Source of the DNA: Aurantiacibacter sp. MUD61
GTDB taxonomy: Bacteria > Pseudomonadota > Alphaproteobacteria > Sphingomonadales > Sphingomonadaceae
Direction of reading: 5' to 3'
DNA length: 64,000 nucleotides
Assembly (NCBI RefSeq): GCF_027912455.1
Contig: NZ_CP115446.1
Coordinates: forward strand, 1,201,501-1,265,500
Under the pieces are notes generated by a model. The model was not told the origin of the DNA, did no database searches, and saw only the letters and a list, made by a program, of their open reading frames with translations. The position numbers and the translations under genes were made by a program. Below, piece by piece: positions 11,209-19,915 of this stretch (its first letter is position 1; each line of letters starts with the position of its first letter).

Positions 11209-12611
11209 TTGCCGTCGCTCGCGATCAGCGTGCCGTCTTCGCGATACTCGAAAGTGATCAGCTGCGCGTCGTTCGGATCGATCCAGCTGGCATTGCCGAC
11301 GCGAACCATCGTCCAGCTCGCGCCGCTGGGTGCGGTGATGCGCAGCTCGCCATTCTCATCCGGGCGAATGGTCACGACGATGCTTTCATTGCCCTGCAAT
11401 TCATACACGCCTGAGAATGCCTCCATCTCGGCCTCGCTTGCCGGAAGCCGGTCTCGCACAATCAGAGGCGTGGTCGGCCAATCGTAAGTGACATTCGCCG
11501 TCCGCCCGATATCGCCCATCAGCGGCCAGCCATTATCCGCCCCCGTCATAGTGACGATGACGCTGTCGGTGGCGGGATAGGCCATGAAATTGCTCTTGTA
11601 CCCGCGATTGGAGCCCGAATGGCTGAGCCGCACGGCGCCGTCCATGTCGGAAACCCCGATGCCAAGGGCGTAGCCATCATCCACCACACGGGTCATCTCG
11701 CGGACCAGTTCCTCCGAAAGCACGGCATCGGGGTCGCCCTCCAGCGCATCCATCAGGCCGAGCGCAAACAGGCCGTATTCGCGCGGAGTGGTCCACAGGC
11801 TGGCCGCAGCGTGTTCGGGATAGACATTCCATCCGCCGGGAATTTCCGTGCCATCACCATTGTAACCCAGCGCGACATTCTCGCGCGGGAAGTCTCCCCG
11901 GCGCAAGGCTGCGAACAGGCTGCGCTCCATGCCCAAAGGCTCAAGGATGAGGCGATCCACGATTTCCGGAAAAGGCTCGCCCGTCACAGTTTCGGCCCAG
12001 TGCTGCGCAATGGTGTAGCCGCCGCCCGAATAGTTGAACGTGCCTTGCCGCTCGGATGAAATCACGACGCGCGCGGTATTGGTCGGCTCCTCGCCCATCA
12101 CCACCTGCGCGGTGGTCGGCACATCGGTTCCATCGGCATAGCCGGGAAAACCCGATACGCCCGCGCCATTTGTGTGGGACAGCAGCTGCCGCAACGTGAT
12201 CGGCAGGCCCGCGGGGTTGATCAGCTCCAGATCGAGTCCGGCAAGCTCGCCCGAAATATCCGCATCCAGCGACACACCGCGCTCCATTGCCAGCGCGATA
12301 ATGCCGGCAGAGGCTACGGCCTTGGACAAGGATGCAGCCTGAAACAGCGTGTCGGGGTCGATGCCTTCGCCATAGCCGCGCGCCCATTCGAGCTCGCCAT
12401 CGCGATAGACCGCGACGCTGGCATTGGCGATGCCGAGCTGCTCCATCCGCTCTTCAAGGCTGGGCCGCGCAGCTTCCTCCCCGCGGAATGTCACCAGCGG
12501 TGTCAGCGCGCTTTCGATCTCCACCTGTTCAGGCGGCGCATCCTGCGCATTCGCGGGCTGGGTCAGAACGAGCAGCGGAGCTGCGGCGAAGAGGATGGTA
12601 TGTTTCGTCAT
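11178..12611 (-). CDS. Exported serine hydrolase, beta-lactamase/PBP-like
   Basis: The 477-residue protein starts at ATG 12611 with a signal peptide cleaved near NAQ-DA. It has the class C beta-lactamase/DD-peptidase-like fold. The SxxK nucleophile motif is SLSK (Ser94-Lys97), a YSGGGY motif stands in the YxN position, and HSGSNRG is the third (KTG-equivalent) motif. A C-terminal beta-rich domain of about 100 residues (GVYELQGNESIVVTIRPD) resembles the lipocalin-like extension of such esterases. Substrates of this broad family range from peptides to esters, so none is assigned. It is divergent from a second serine hydrolase across 133 bases. Confidence 0.85.
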   Translation of the reverse strand: MTKHTILFAAAPLLVLTQPANAQDAPPEQVEIESALTPLVTFRGEEAARPSLEERMEQLGIANASVAVYRDGELEWARGYGEGIDPDTLFQAASLSKAVASAGIIALAMERGVSLDADISGELAGLDLELINPAGLPITLRQLLSHTNGAGVSGFPGYADGTDVPTTAQVVMGEEPTNTARVVISSERQGTFNYSGGGYTIAQHWAETVTGEPFPEIVDRLILEPLGMERSLFAALRRGDFPRENVALGYNGDGTEIPGGWNVYPEHAAASLWTTPREYGLFALGLMDALEGDPDAVLSEELVREMTRVVDDGYALGIGVSDMDGAVRLSHSGSNRGYKSNFMAYPATDSVIVTMTGADNGWPLMGDIGRTANVTYDWPTTPLIVRDRLPASEAEMEAFSGVYELQGNESIVVTIRPDENGELRITAPSGASWTMVRVGNASWIDPNDAQLITFEYREDGTLIASDGNQTFVRREAD

Positions 12612-12744
12612 GCGAGGATCATGGCGCAGCTGTATTGCCAATGCAAGACACCTGATGCGTAGCTGGCGGAGCATATTTGCAACTTTGGCTCGCCATCATC
12701 CGTATCTGCACCTACGCTCACAGACATTGAGGACGGAGAGGATC

Positions 12745-14400
12745 ATGAGAAATCACATCGTTTCTGCGTTTGCGGCCATTGCCTGCACGCTTTCGCTGCC
12801 AGCACTCGCCCAGCCACTCGACGATGCGGAAAGCGCTGCAATCGACGAGGTGATGGGTGAACTGACCAGCGAAGGCGAGCCCGGCGTTGCAGTCGGCGTT
12901 GTGCGCGGCGGTGAAGTGATTCTGGAAGCCTACACGGGCGAAGCGGATCTCGCGCACGGCATCCCGCTCGGGCCGGAGACCCGGCTCAACATCGCTTCCA
13001 ATGCCAAGCAATATGTCGCGCTGATGGCGCTCGATATGGCGAATCGCGGAATGGTGGATCTGGACGAGGATTTCCGCACCTACCTGCCCGGAGTGATGGA
13101 AGGAGTTGATCAGCGCATCACCGTTGCAGACCTGATCAGCCATACCAGCGGCATTCGCGACATTTACAATCTCTGGTCGCTCACCGGGGTTACCTGGTAT
13201 GAACGCCCGTATCGCAATCGCGATGCGATGGAGCTGCTCAATCGCCAGACCGGGTTGAATTTCGATCCCGGCAGCGAGCATCTGTACAGCAATTCGAACT
13301 ACATCCTGCTCGCCGAGCTGATTGCAGCAGTGAGTGGGCAGGACTTCCATGAATATGCGGGCGAATTTTTCGCCCGGATCGGCATGGAGGATACCGGCTG
13401 GCGGCGGCGATATGGCGCCTTCTTCCCGAATCAGGCGCGCGCTTATGGCCAGTGGAACGGTTGGCTGGAAGATCCCGCGATTGCCAATCTCTTCGGGGAC
13501 GGTTTCCTCTTCACAACGCTCGGCGACCAATTGGCGTGGGAGCAGCAATTGCAGGGCGCGGCTTCTGCGCTCGATGCGGGCGTGATTGCGGCCAGCCAGG
13601 CCCGCGTGGATGATGCGCTGCCGGGCGCTTACGGCTATGGCCTGGAGCACGGCACCTATCGTGGCCTGCAGGAAATCTCGCATGTCGGCAGCACGGGCGG
13701 TTTCAACGCCTATGTGCGCCGTTTTCCCGAGCGCGATCTCGCCATCGTGGTGATGGGCAACACCACCCAGATCAGTGTGGTCGGCTTGGGCTATACGATC
13801 AGCGATATCCTGCTGGATGACAGCTATCCCGAGGAGCAGAGCTATGCCGCAGGGCCGGAGGCGGTGCTGGCGCGGCCCGCGACTGAGGTGATCCTCGGCC
13901 TTTACGAAGGCAGCAATACTCTCATCTGCATCACCGAACGAGACGGCGAGCTGTACCGCGAGATCGAGGGCCGTGACCCGGTTCGGTTGATTCACGAGGA
14001 CGGCAATGTGTTCGCCTATGAGAGCAATGCCGATCTGAAGATGGTGTTCGAGCCTAGCGGTGATGGCGGCAGGCAATTCCGGATATTTCTCTCCAGCCAG
14101 CCGACCTCTAGCTACCGCATGCTCGCCCCGCTTCCCGAAAGTGATGCCAGCTTTGCCGAGCTGGAAGGGCGCTTCGTCAATCCAGAGACCGATACCGAAA
14201 TCGTCATCGAACATGTGTCGGGTACGGATTTCGTCATGATCAAGAACGGCCGTCGCCGCGATGCGCAGATGGTGCAGGGTGATGAGCTGCGCTGGAATGA
14301 CTATCGCCTGCGCTACCAGCGCGATGACGGCGGTCCGATCACCGGCATGCTGGTGGATAACGGCCGGATGCTGAATGTCGATTTCCCCCGCGTCGAGTAA
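12745..14400 (+). CDS. Exported serine hydrolase, beta-lactamase-like, with C-terminal extension
   Basis: This 551-residue protein starts at ATG 12745 after a GGACGGAGAG ribosome binding site and has a signal peptide ending near ALAQ. The SxxK motif is SNAK (Ser85-Lys88), the tyrosine motif is YSNSNY and the third motif HVGSTGG. After the catalytic domain (to about residue 360) a C-terminal beta-rich region of about 190 residues follows, possibly a lipocalin-like module. It is a distant paralogue of the divergent gene on the left. Cell wall or ester substrates are both possible; nothing in the neighbourhood decides. Confidence 0.85.
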   Translation: MRNHIVSAFAAIACTLSLPALAQPLDDAESAAIDEVMGELTSEGEPGVAVGVVRGGEVILEAYTGEADLAHGIPLGPETRLNIASNAKQYVALMALDMANRGMVDLDEDFRTYLPGVMEGVDQRITVADLISHTSGIRDIYNLWSLTGVTWYERPYRNRDAMELLNRQTGLNFDPGSEHLYSNSNYILLAELIAAVSGQDFHEYAGEFFARIGMEDTGWRRRYGAFFPNQARAYGQWNGWLEDPAIANLFGDGFLFTTLGDQLAWEQQLQGAASALDAGVIAASQARVDDALPGAYGYGLEHGTYRGLQEISHVGSTGGFNAYVRRFPERDLAIVVMGNTTQISVVGLGYTISDILLDDSYPEEQSYAAGPEAVLARPATEVILGLYEGSNTLICITERDGELYREIEGRDPVRLIHEDGNVFAYESNADLKMVFEPSGDGGRQFRIFLSSQPTSSYRMLAPLPESDASFAELEGRFVNPETDTEIVIEHVSGTDFVMIKNGRRRDAQMVQGDELRWNDYRLRYQRDDGGPITGMLVDNGRMLNVDFPRVE

Positions 14401-14409
14401 ACACAATTC

Positions 14410-15108
14410 GTGCAGCTTCCACTCGGCCCCGATCCGCGAACGCAAACGCTCGAGCGTATTCATGCGGCGCTGATCCGGGCTTTCGGGCGGATCGTCCGGC
14501 CTGACGATAAACGCCGCGATCCGGTGTGGGTGCTGGTGCAGGGCGTGATCGGCGCGCAGAGCAAGACCGCGATTTCCAACGCCTCCACCGATGCGATCAA
14601 GGCGCGCTATGGCAGCTGGGATGCGGTGGCCGATGCCGACCTCGGTGAGCTGGAAGAGCTGCTGCGGGGCCAGACTTTCCCATCCGTCGCGGCAGAGCGG
14701 CTGCGCGCCAGTTTTCGCAAGATCCGCCTTGAGCGCGGCGCGGTGGATTTGCGCCACCTCTCCAACCTGCCCGACGATATGGCAATGCAATGGCTGGAGG
14801 ACCTGCCCGGGGTCGGCCGCAAGATTGCCGCTGGCGTCATGAACACCAGCATCTTTCGCCGCCGCGCGCTGGTGATCGATGGCCACCACCGCCGCGTGAT
14901 GCAGCGTACAGGGCTTGTCCCGCCCAAGGCAGATACCGCGCGCGCCTATGACGCTCTGATGCCGCTGCTGCCGGAAGAGTGGAGCGCCGAGGATATCGAT
15001 GAGCATCACCTGCTGGTGAAACGCCTTGGCCAGGTCCATTGCCGGCCGCGCGCACCGCGTTGCGAGGCCTGTCCGATCCGGCAAGATTGTGCCACCGGTC
15101 AGGAATGA
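14410..15108 (+). CDS. Endonuclease III-family DNA glycosylase (HhH-GPD, 4Fe-4S)
   Basis: This 232-residue base-excision-repair enzyme has a helix-hairpin-helix LPGVGRK with catalytic Lys138, and Asp157 in VIDGHH. A C-terminal iron-sulphur cluster has cysteines 210, 217, 220 and 226 (spacing 6-2-5). Lysine plus aspartate is the signature of a bifunctional glycosylase/AP lyase. It is divergent from the orthodox Nth encoded 2 kb downstream, so it may have another damaged-base preference. The start is GTG 14410, nine bases after the upstream hydrolase. Its stop overlaps the next start (ATGA). Confidence 0.85.
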   Translation: MQLPLGPDPRTQTLERIHAALIRAFGRIVRPDDKRRDPVWVLVQGVIGAQSKTAISNASTDAIKARYGSWDAVADADLGELEELLRGQTFPSVAAERLRASFRKIRLERGAVDLRHLSNLPDDMAMQWLEDLPGVGRKIAAGVMNTSIFRRRALVIDGHHRRVMQRTGLVPPKADTARAYDALMPLLPEEWSAEDIDEHHLLVKRLGQVHCRPRAPRCEACPIRQDCATGQE

Positions 15109-17018
15109 CGGAAAGCCGCCCACTGTCAGCGTCGCAAAAACACAGGGCGAGCGCGATCGCCTACCGGCCGGAGATTGACGGGCTGCGCGCCATCGCGGTC
15201 CTTGCCGTCATCCTGTTCCATGCGGGCATCCCCGGCTTTTCCGGCGGCTTCGTGGGGGTCGATGTATTCTTCGTCATCAGCGGCTTTCTGATCACCTCGA
15301 TCATCGGGCGCGAAATTGCCGACGGGGAATTCTCGTTGTCGGGCTTTTACGAGCGGCGCGTGCGGCGGATCTTGCCCGCGCTGTTTTTTTACGCGGCCTT
15401 CGCTGCGGTGCTGACGATCTGGCTCTACCCGCCGCATTTCCTGAAGCAATTCGGGCAATCGCTCGCCGCGCTTGCGCTGCTGGCGTCGAACATACTGTTC
15501 ATTCGCAAGACCGACTATTTCAACGACTTTCAGGAAACGGCGCCGCTCCTGCACACGTGGAGCCTGTCGGTCGAAGAGCAATATTATCTGATCGCGCCCT
15601 TGCTGCTGATGCTGCTGCTGAGGCGGTCGCGGATGTGGGCACTGGCGGGCTTGGCAGTGCTGGCGTTCGCCAGCCTCGTCCACGCGCAGGTCATGCTCGA
15701 ATACAGCGCGACCTTTTCCTTCTATTCGGTCACCACGCGTTTCTGGGAGCTCGCGGTCGGCGGTTGTCTCGCTCTCGCAGCGCAGAATTGGCGGCTACCC
15801 GCGGCCAATCCGCTGGTGGCCCTTGCTGGTCTGATCATGATTGGGTGGGCCGTGGTTTCCTACGACCCGCTTATCCCGTTTCCCGGTCTTTCCGCCGCGC
15901 TCCCCGTGCTCGGCTGCGCTCTCATTATCGCATTCTCGCATGGGCGAAGCCTTTCGGCGCAGATCCTCGGGCTCCGCTGGCTCGTCTGGATCGGGCTCGT
16001 CAGCTACAGCTGGTACCTCTCGCACTACATGATTTTCGCGGTCGCGCGATCGCTCGGTTATGAGCTTGGCGCGAATGCGCTGACATTTGGCCTGATCGGG
16101 GTCAGCCTGGTCATGGCCATCGCGACATATGTGCTCATCGAGCAGCCCGCGAGAAAAGCCGTGGCGAGCCGTAAGACCGTATTCGGCCTCGCCCTCGCAG
16201 CGTCGGCAGGATTGGCCGCATTGGGCATGACAATCCACTTCACCGACGGCCTGCGCGATTTCAAGCACAGCCGCTTGTCGCCCGAAATGCGCGAGACGGT
16301 TCTGGATGTGGAAACCGCGCAGCGATCCCGGCGTGCTGACCGCAGCCGGATCATGTCCGGCGCGCGGCGCCCTTTTGCCGATGACGATCTCCGCAAGGTT
16401 GTGGTGCTTGGCGACTCCCTTGCCATCGACTTCTATGTCGCGACGCAATTCGGCGATTTTGCAGAAACGCAGTTCCGCTACACGCGCATGGATGATGAAT
16501 GCATGGCGGCTTCATTCGAGGACGCGCCGATGAGACAGCGTTGCCAGAGGACCTGGGGAAAATTACGCGACCTCGGCTTCTTGGAATCTGCCGATGAGAT
16601 CGTGCTGGTGGCGAACTGGAATGCGACCACCACCAGCAACGTTGCGGACTTCGCGCAGATGCTGGAGGAGCGCGGCAAGGCGGTGACCGTGGTCGGCCCG
16701 GCAGATTTCACCCATGCCTCCTCGCTTAGCTACAATATGGCACGCCGGGGGATCACCGGTGAGGAAACGGAGCGTGTCATGTTCGACAATATGCTCTTCA
16801 GCCGCGATCGCTTCTTCCGGACGCTCGAGGAGGAATTGCAGCGTCGCGGCGTTGCCTTCCGCACAATCGAGAAACGCGATGCATTCTGCGCAATGGCCGA
16901 GCAGCGTTGCGCCCTGATCGCTGACGGAGAGTGGCTCATTTTCGACAGGCATCATCTCACGGCGGCAGGGTATCGCCATGTCGGGCAGCGCATGCGCCCG
17001 CTCGGCTGGTTTCGCTGA
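15105..17018 (+). CDS. Membrane acyltransferase 3 with C-terminal SGNH domain (OafA/YrhL-type)
   Basis: The 637-residue protein joins an acyltransferase-3 membrane domain (about residues 15-370, ten or so helices; motifs YRPEIDGLRAIAVL and SLSVEEQYYL) to an SGNH hydrolase-like domain (about 430-637, with VVLGDSLAIDF and a terminal FDRHHLTAAGYRH Asp/His pair). Such proteins O-acetylate cell-surface polysaccharide such as LPS O-antigen or peptidoglycan: acyl groups are carried across the inner membrane and transferred by the SGNH part. The start ATG overlaps the glycosylase stop, implying translational coupling, although the functions are unrelated. Confidence 0.88.
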   Translation: MTESRPLSASQKHRASAIAYRPEIDGLRAIAVLAVILFHAGIPGFSGGFVGVDVFFVISGFLITSIIGREIADGEFSLSGFYERRVRRILPALFFYAAFAAVLTIWLYPPHFLKQFGQSLAALALLASNILFIRKTDYFNDFQETAPLLHTWSLSVEEQYYLIAPLLLMLLLRRSRMWALAGLAVLAFASLVHAQVMLEYSATFSFYSVTTRFWELAVGGCLALAAQNWRLPAANPLVALAGLIMIGWAVVSYDPLIPFPGLSAALPVLGCALIIAFSHGRSLSAQILGLRWLVWIGLVSYSWYLSHYMIFAVARSLGYELGANALTFGLIGVSLVMAIATYVLIEQPARKAVASRKTVFGLALAASAGLAALGMTIHFTDGLRDFKHSRLSPEMRETVLDVETAQRSRRADRSRIMSGARRPFADDDLRKVVVLGDSLAIDFYVATQFGDFAETQFRYTRMDDECMAASFEDAPMRQRCQRTWGKLRDLGFLESADEIVLVANWNATTTSNVADFAQMLEERGKAVTVVGPADFTHASSLSYNMARRGITGEETERVMFDNMLFSRDRFFRTLEEELQRRGVAFRTIEKRDAFCAMAEQRCALIADGEWLIFDRHHLTAAGYRHVGQRMRPLGWFR

Positions 17019-17069
17019 TGCGCGCTTTTGCGAACCGGAACCGGCAAGGCGACCAAACGCTCAATTGGC

Positions 17070-17726
17070 ATGCTCGATAAAAAACAGGTTGAAGAAGTTT
17101 ACCGCCGCCTGGCCGAGGCCATGCCGGGGCGCACGAAGGACGCGAAAGGGCCCAAGGGGCAACCCGATCCGTTCCGCAGCTGCATTTCCTGCATGCTGTC
17201 CGCGCAGTCGCTCGACAGCAATACGGCCAAGGCCAGCAAAGCGCTGTTCGCCCTCGCGCGCACGCCGCAGCAGATGCTGGAATTGAGCGATGAGGAGGTC
17301 GCGGCAGCGATCAAGCCGTGTGGGCTCTACAACAACAAGGCGCGCAATATTCGCAAGTTCTGTACCGCGCTGCTCGCCGATCACGATGGCGTGGTTCCGC
17401 GCACGCGAGAGGGGCTGCTCAGCCTGCCGGGCATTGGCCGCAAATGTGCCGATATCGTCATGAGCTTCGTCTTCGATGAGGACGTGATCGCGGTCGATAC
17501 GCATGTCCACCGCGTGTGCAATCGCATCGGCCTGACAAAGGCGAAAACCGCCGACAAGACCGCTGAGCAGCTCGAAGAAAGAACCCCCGACTGGGCCTTG
17601 CGCGATGGGCACTTCTGGCTCATCCAGTTCGGCAAGCGCATCTGCACATCGCGCAGCCCCAAATGCGGGGAATGCCCGGTCAGCGAGATGTGCGAATATT
17701 ATGCTGAAACGGGCGGGACCGATTGA
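17070..17726 (+). CDS. nth: Endonuclease III
   Basis: This is a DNA glycosylase/AP lyase that removes oxidised pyrimidines in base excision repair. The 218-residue protein has the family layout: LPGIGRK with catalytic Lys125, Asp143 in AVDTHVHR, and a 4Fe-4S cluster loop with cysteines 192, 199, 202 and 208. ATG 17070 is chosen; an in-frame TTG at 17028 would add 14 residues of no obvious similarity. The next gene starts immediately after its stop. It is the second Nth-family gene within 3 kb. Confidence 0.93.
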   Translation: MLDKKQVEEVYRRLAEAMPGRTKDAKGPKGQPDPFRSCISCMLSAQSLDSNTAKASKALFALARTPQQMLELSDEEVAAAIKPCGLYNNKARNIRKFCTALLADHDGVVPRTREGLLSLPGIGRKCADIVMSFVFDEDVIAVDTHVHRVCNRIGLTKAKTADKTAEQLEERTPDWALRDGHFWLIQFGKRICTSRSPKCGECPVSEMCEYYAETGGTD

Positions 17727-18515
17727 ATGAGCTGGGATGATTACTTTGCCGAAGATGCCGGTGCGGATGAGGCGGAGGCACGGGGCAAGCCGCGCACGGT
17801 AACCGTCGGCTGGACGGTGCGCTGGCCGGGCAATGGCGATGCCATCTGGGCGCCGCCCAAGACCTTCAGCCGCTCCGATGCCAAGGCGGCCAGCGCCAAG
17901 AGTATCCAGGCTTGCCCGGCTGCTATCGATTTCGACCGCCGCCATTTCGTCGTGCCGTGCCCCGTCGACCTGACACTCAAGTTCGAAAAGAACGCGCAGG
18001 GCAAAATCCAGCTGGTCGATGCCGACGGCGAACAATCGGCCATGCGCCCGCAAGGCCGCGCCAACCTGTTCATCGTCCAGCCGCCCAATGAATGGCGCGA
18101 TCCCAACCGCCCGATTGTGCAGTTCACCGCGCCCTATGTCTTTGTGGCGGACCAGCCTTGCTACGTGGTGCAGACCGCGCCCTATCTGCACTGGTTTCCC
18201 ACCCCGCGTCCCGGCGTGCAGATGGGCGGGCGTTTCCCGATCCATATCTGGCCCCGCCCGCTCGCATGGGCCTTCGAGTGGTACGATATTTCGCAGCCGC
18301 TGGTTCTCAAGCGCGGCGAGCCGTGGTTCTACGTCTCGTTCGAGACCGAGAACCCGTCTGCGCGCGTTCGGCTGGTCGAACAGGAAATGACCGAAGAGCT
18401 GGAAAGCTATGTCAATTCGATCACCGACGTGTCGAACTATGTGAACAAGACTTACGGCCTGTTCAGCGAAGCACAGCGCATGCGCCCCGCCAAGCTGGTG
18501 AAGCCCAAGGGCTGA
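17727..18515 (+). CDS. Conserved hypothetical protein, 262 residues
   Basis: The start codon directly follows the nth stop, so the two are probably cotranscribed. The protein has no signal peptide or membrane segment. It is rich in aromatic residues and proline (for example APYLHWFPTPRPGVQMGG and IHIWPRPLAWAFEWYD), which suggests a compact beta-rich cytoplasmic fold. A helical stretch (about residues 220-245) lies near the end, and the C-terminus is basic. I do not recognise a family or catalytic motif. Codon use is like the neighbours, so it looks like a stable chromosomal gene. Confidence 0.7.
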   Translation: MSWDDYFAEDAGADEAEARGKPRTVTVGWTVRWPGNGDAIWAPPKTFSRSDAKAASAKSIQACPAAIDFDRRHFVVPCPVDLTLKFEKNAQGKIQLVDADGEQSAMRPQGRANLFIVQPPNEWRDPNRPIVQFTAPYVFVADQPCYVVQTAPYLHWFPTPRPGVQMGGRFPIHIWPRPLAWAFEWYDISQPLVLKRGEPWFYVSFETENPSARVRLVEQEMTEELESYVNSITDVSNYVNKTYGLFSEAQRMRPAKLVKPKG

Positions 18516-18516
18516 G

Positions 18517-19071
18517 TTACCAGCTGAACCCGGCGTCGATTGCGCGTTGCTCTGCGGCTGTGGTTTTCCGGCCGAGGATATCGTTTCGGTGCGGGAAGCG
18601 GCCAAAGCGCGCGATCATGCGGTGATGGCTGCGCGCGAAGCTGAGATTGCGTCCGCCATTGATCCGCCGGAAAGCTTCCAGCGAACGCAATTGGTCTGCG
18701 ATATCCTCACTATGCATCAATGGCATGGCGAGGAATTGCGCATGTCGCGATGGTAACGCCTGCTCGAAGCCGCAGTCCAGCGCGGTATGGGCGATGCCCC
18801 GGGCCAGCGGATCGAAAGCAAAGGCGTTTGGAGTACCGCGGAAGATATTCCGCGGCATCTGGTCGAACAACAGCACGCCAGCCAATGCCATTTGCGGATC
18901 GATGACGAAATTTTCGGGCCGCAAAGACGAAAGCGCCTCCAGCTCTCGCCGGAAGCGCTTTTCGCATTGTGCGTCTATGTGGTCGGAACCGCCCCACCAA
19001 TCGGCGGGTGTGAGTTCGTAAAACCAGAAGTGGAGCAGGCTCGCGGCCCATCGCCTGTGTGCGAGTGCCAC
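18517..19071 (-). CDS. DUF924 family protein
   Basis: The 184-residue protein matches the DUF924 family through LLFDQMPRNIFRGT, the downstream PLMHSED, and HHRMIARFGRFPHRND near the end. These proteins are alpha-helical with a TPR-like arrangement and no known function. A GTG at 19071 serves as start. It is convergent with the preceding gene, one base apart, and lies 17 bases beyond the end of another minus-strand gene. Confidence 0.88.
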   Translation of the reverse strand: MALAHRRWAASLLHFWFYELTPADWWGGSDHIDAQCEKRFRRELEALSSLRPENFVIDPQMALAGVLLFDQMPRNIFRGTPNAFAFDPLARGIAHTALDCGFEQALPSRHAQFLAMPLMHSEDIADQLRSLEAFRRINGGRNLSFARSHHRMIARFGRFPHRNDILGRKTTAAEQRAIDAGFSW

Positions 19072-19088
19072 GGAGCGCGCGCTAAGCC

Positions 19089-19508
19089 TTAGCCTTCGGC
19101 GCTTTGCACTTCGGTATACGGCACCCAGTCCTCAAAGAAGACGACGCCCGAGAAAATGCCGCTCGTGCGGTCGATCGTGCGTGTCACATCGTGGCGGCAA
19201 AGCTGGCTGCCATACCGCTCGATGATGGGAACATCCCACGGGCCGATGGCGTCAGGCTGCGTCGTGCGCGCGACCCACAGCGTATCGCCGATGCGATAGG
19301 CAAGGCCTACATTCTCGACCACGCGCAGGCGATTGGAATTGAAAATGCTGATGCATGATTGCGCTTCACCGGAAACCTGGCGGTCTTCAACCAGTTCGGC
19401 AAAAGCTTCATCGGAGCGCTGCTGAATGCGCTCAGCGCGATCCTGCGCCATGGCCGGGGCGGAGAGCGCCAGCGCGGCGGTGGCTGCTGCTGCGAATGCG
19501 ATTTTCAT
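19089..19508 (-). CDS. Exported hypothetical protein
   Basis: The 139-residue protein has a clear signal peptide (MKIAFAAAATAALALSAPAMA-QD) and a mature part of about 117 residues with two cysteines (in SCISIF and SQLCRHD) that could form a disulphide. ATG 19508 sits next to an in-frame TTG. AGGAGA lies upstream at a good distance for the ATG. No domain is recognised. It is probably periplasmic. It may be cotranscribed with the DUF924 gene that follows after 17 bases. Confidence 0.7.
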   Translation of the reverse strand: MKIAFAAAATAALALSAPAMAQDRAERIQQRSDEAFAELVEDRQVSGEAQSCISIFNSNRLRVVENVGLAYRIGDTLWVARTTQPDAIGPWDVPIIERYGSQLCRHDVTRTIDRTSGIFSGVVFFEDWVPYTEVQSAEG

Positions 19509-19591
19509 CAAAAGTCTCCTAAACGGTCCATGTGAGCGGCAATATGTAACACTCTATCACTGAACCTAAGCTGACAGGAGGCTTTTGTTCC

Positions 19592-19861
19592 TCAGTAAGC
19601 CGGGTTCTTGCGCGCCGTCTTGGCATCTGCGCCGGTGGCGGAGACATCGGGCACATTGCCATCATCGGCCGGGCCGCCCTTCAGCACGAAACGGCGATCG
19701 CAATAGCCGCAATCGGCAAATCCCGAAGCATCGATCTGCATCCACACGCGTGGATGGCCAAGGCTGGCGGGCAGATAGTTCTCGCCGCCGCGAATATCGC
19801 CGGCGCCATCGCACCAGACGCGGGCGGAATCGACAAGGGTGGTTTCGGGTGCGTCAGTCAT
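19592..19861 (-). CDS. Zinc-finger domain protein (zf-CHCC, NDUFS6-like)
   Basis: The 89-residue protein carries the CHCC zinc-binding pattern: a Cys in VWCDG, His in LGHPRVWMQID, and CGYC. This is the fold of the small zinc subunit NDUFS6 (13 kDa) of complex I, and alphaproteobacterial homologues are proposed to accompany complex I. No nuo genes are nearby. ATG 19861 is the start. The gene is divergent from the ABC ATPase gene with 54 bases between them. Confidence 0.82.
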   Translation of the reverse strand: MTDAPETTLVDSARVWCDGAGDIRGGENYLPASLGHPRVWMQIDASGFADCGYCDRRFVLKGGPADDGNVPDVSATGADAKTARKNPAY

Positions 19862-19915
19862 GGCTTTGCCTCTATCGCTTTACGCCGCTCCGGAAAAGCC
19901 CCAAAGAGCGCAGCG

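Noticed and set aside
12718..15123. 801-codon minus-strand open frame across the serine hydrolase and glycosylase genes
   Set aside because: It spans two well-supported plus-strand genes and their junction, has no recognisable motif, and has the His/Gly/Ala-rich composition of antisense frames in GC-rich DNA.
17061..18605. 514-codon minus-strand open frame opposite nth and the following gene
   Set aside because: Antisense shadow. The plus strand has conserved catalytic residues and a tight start-stop junction at 17726/17727.
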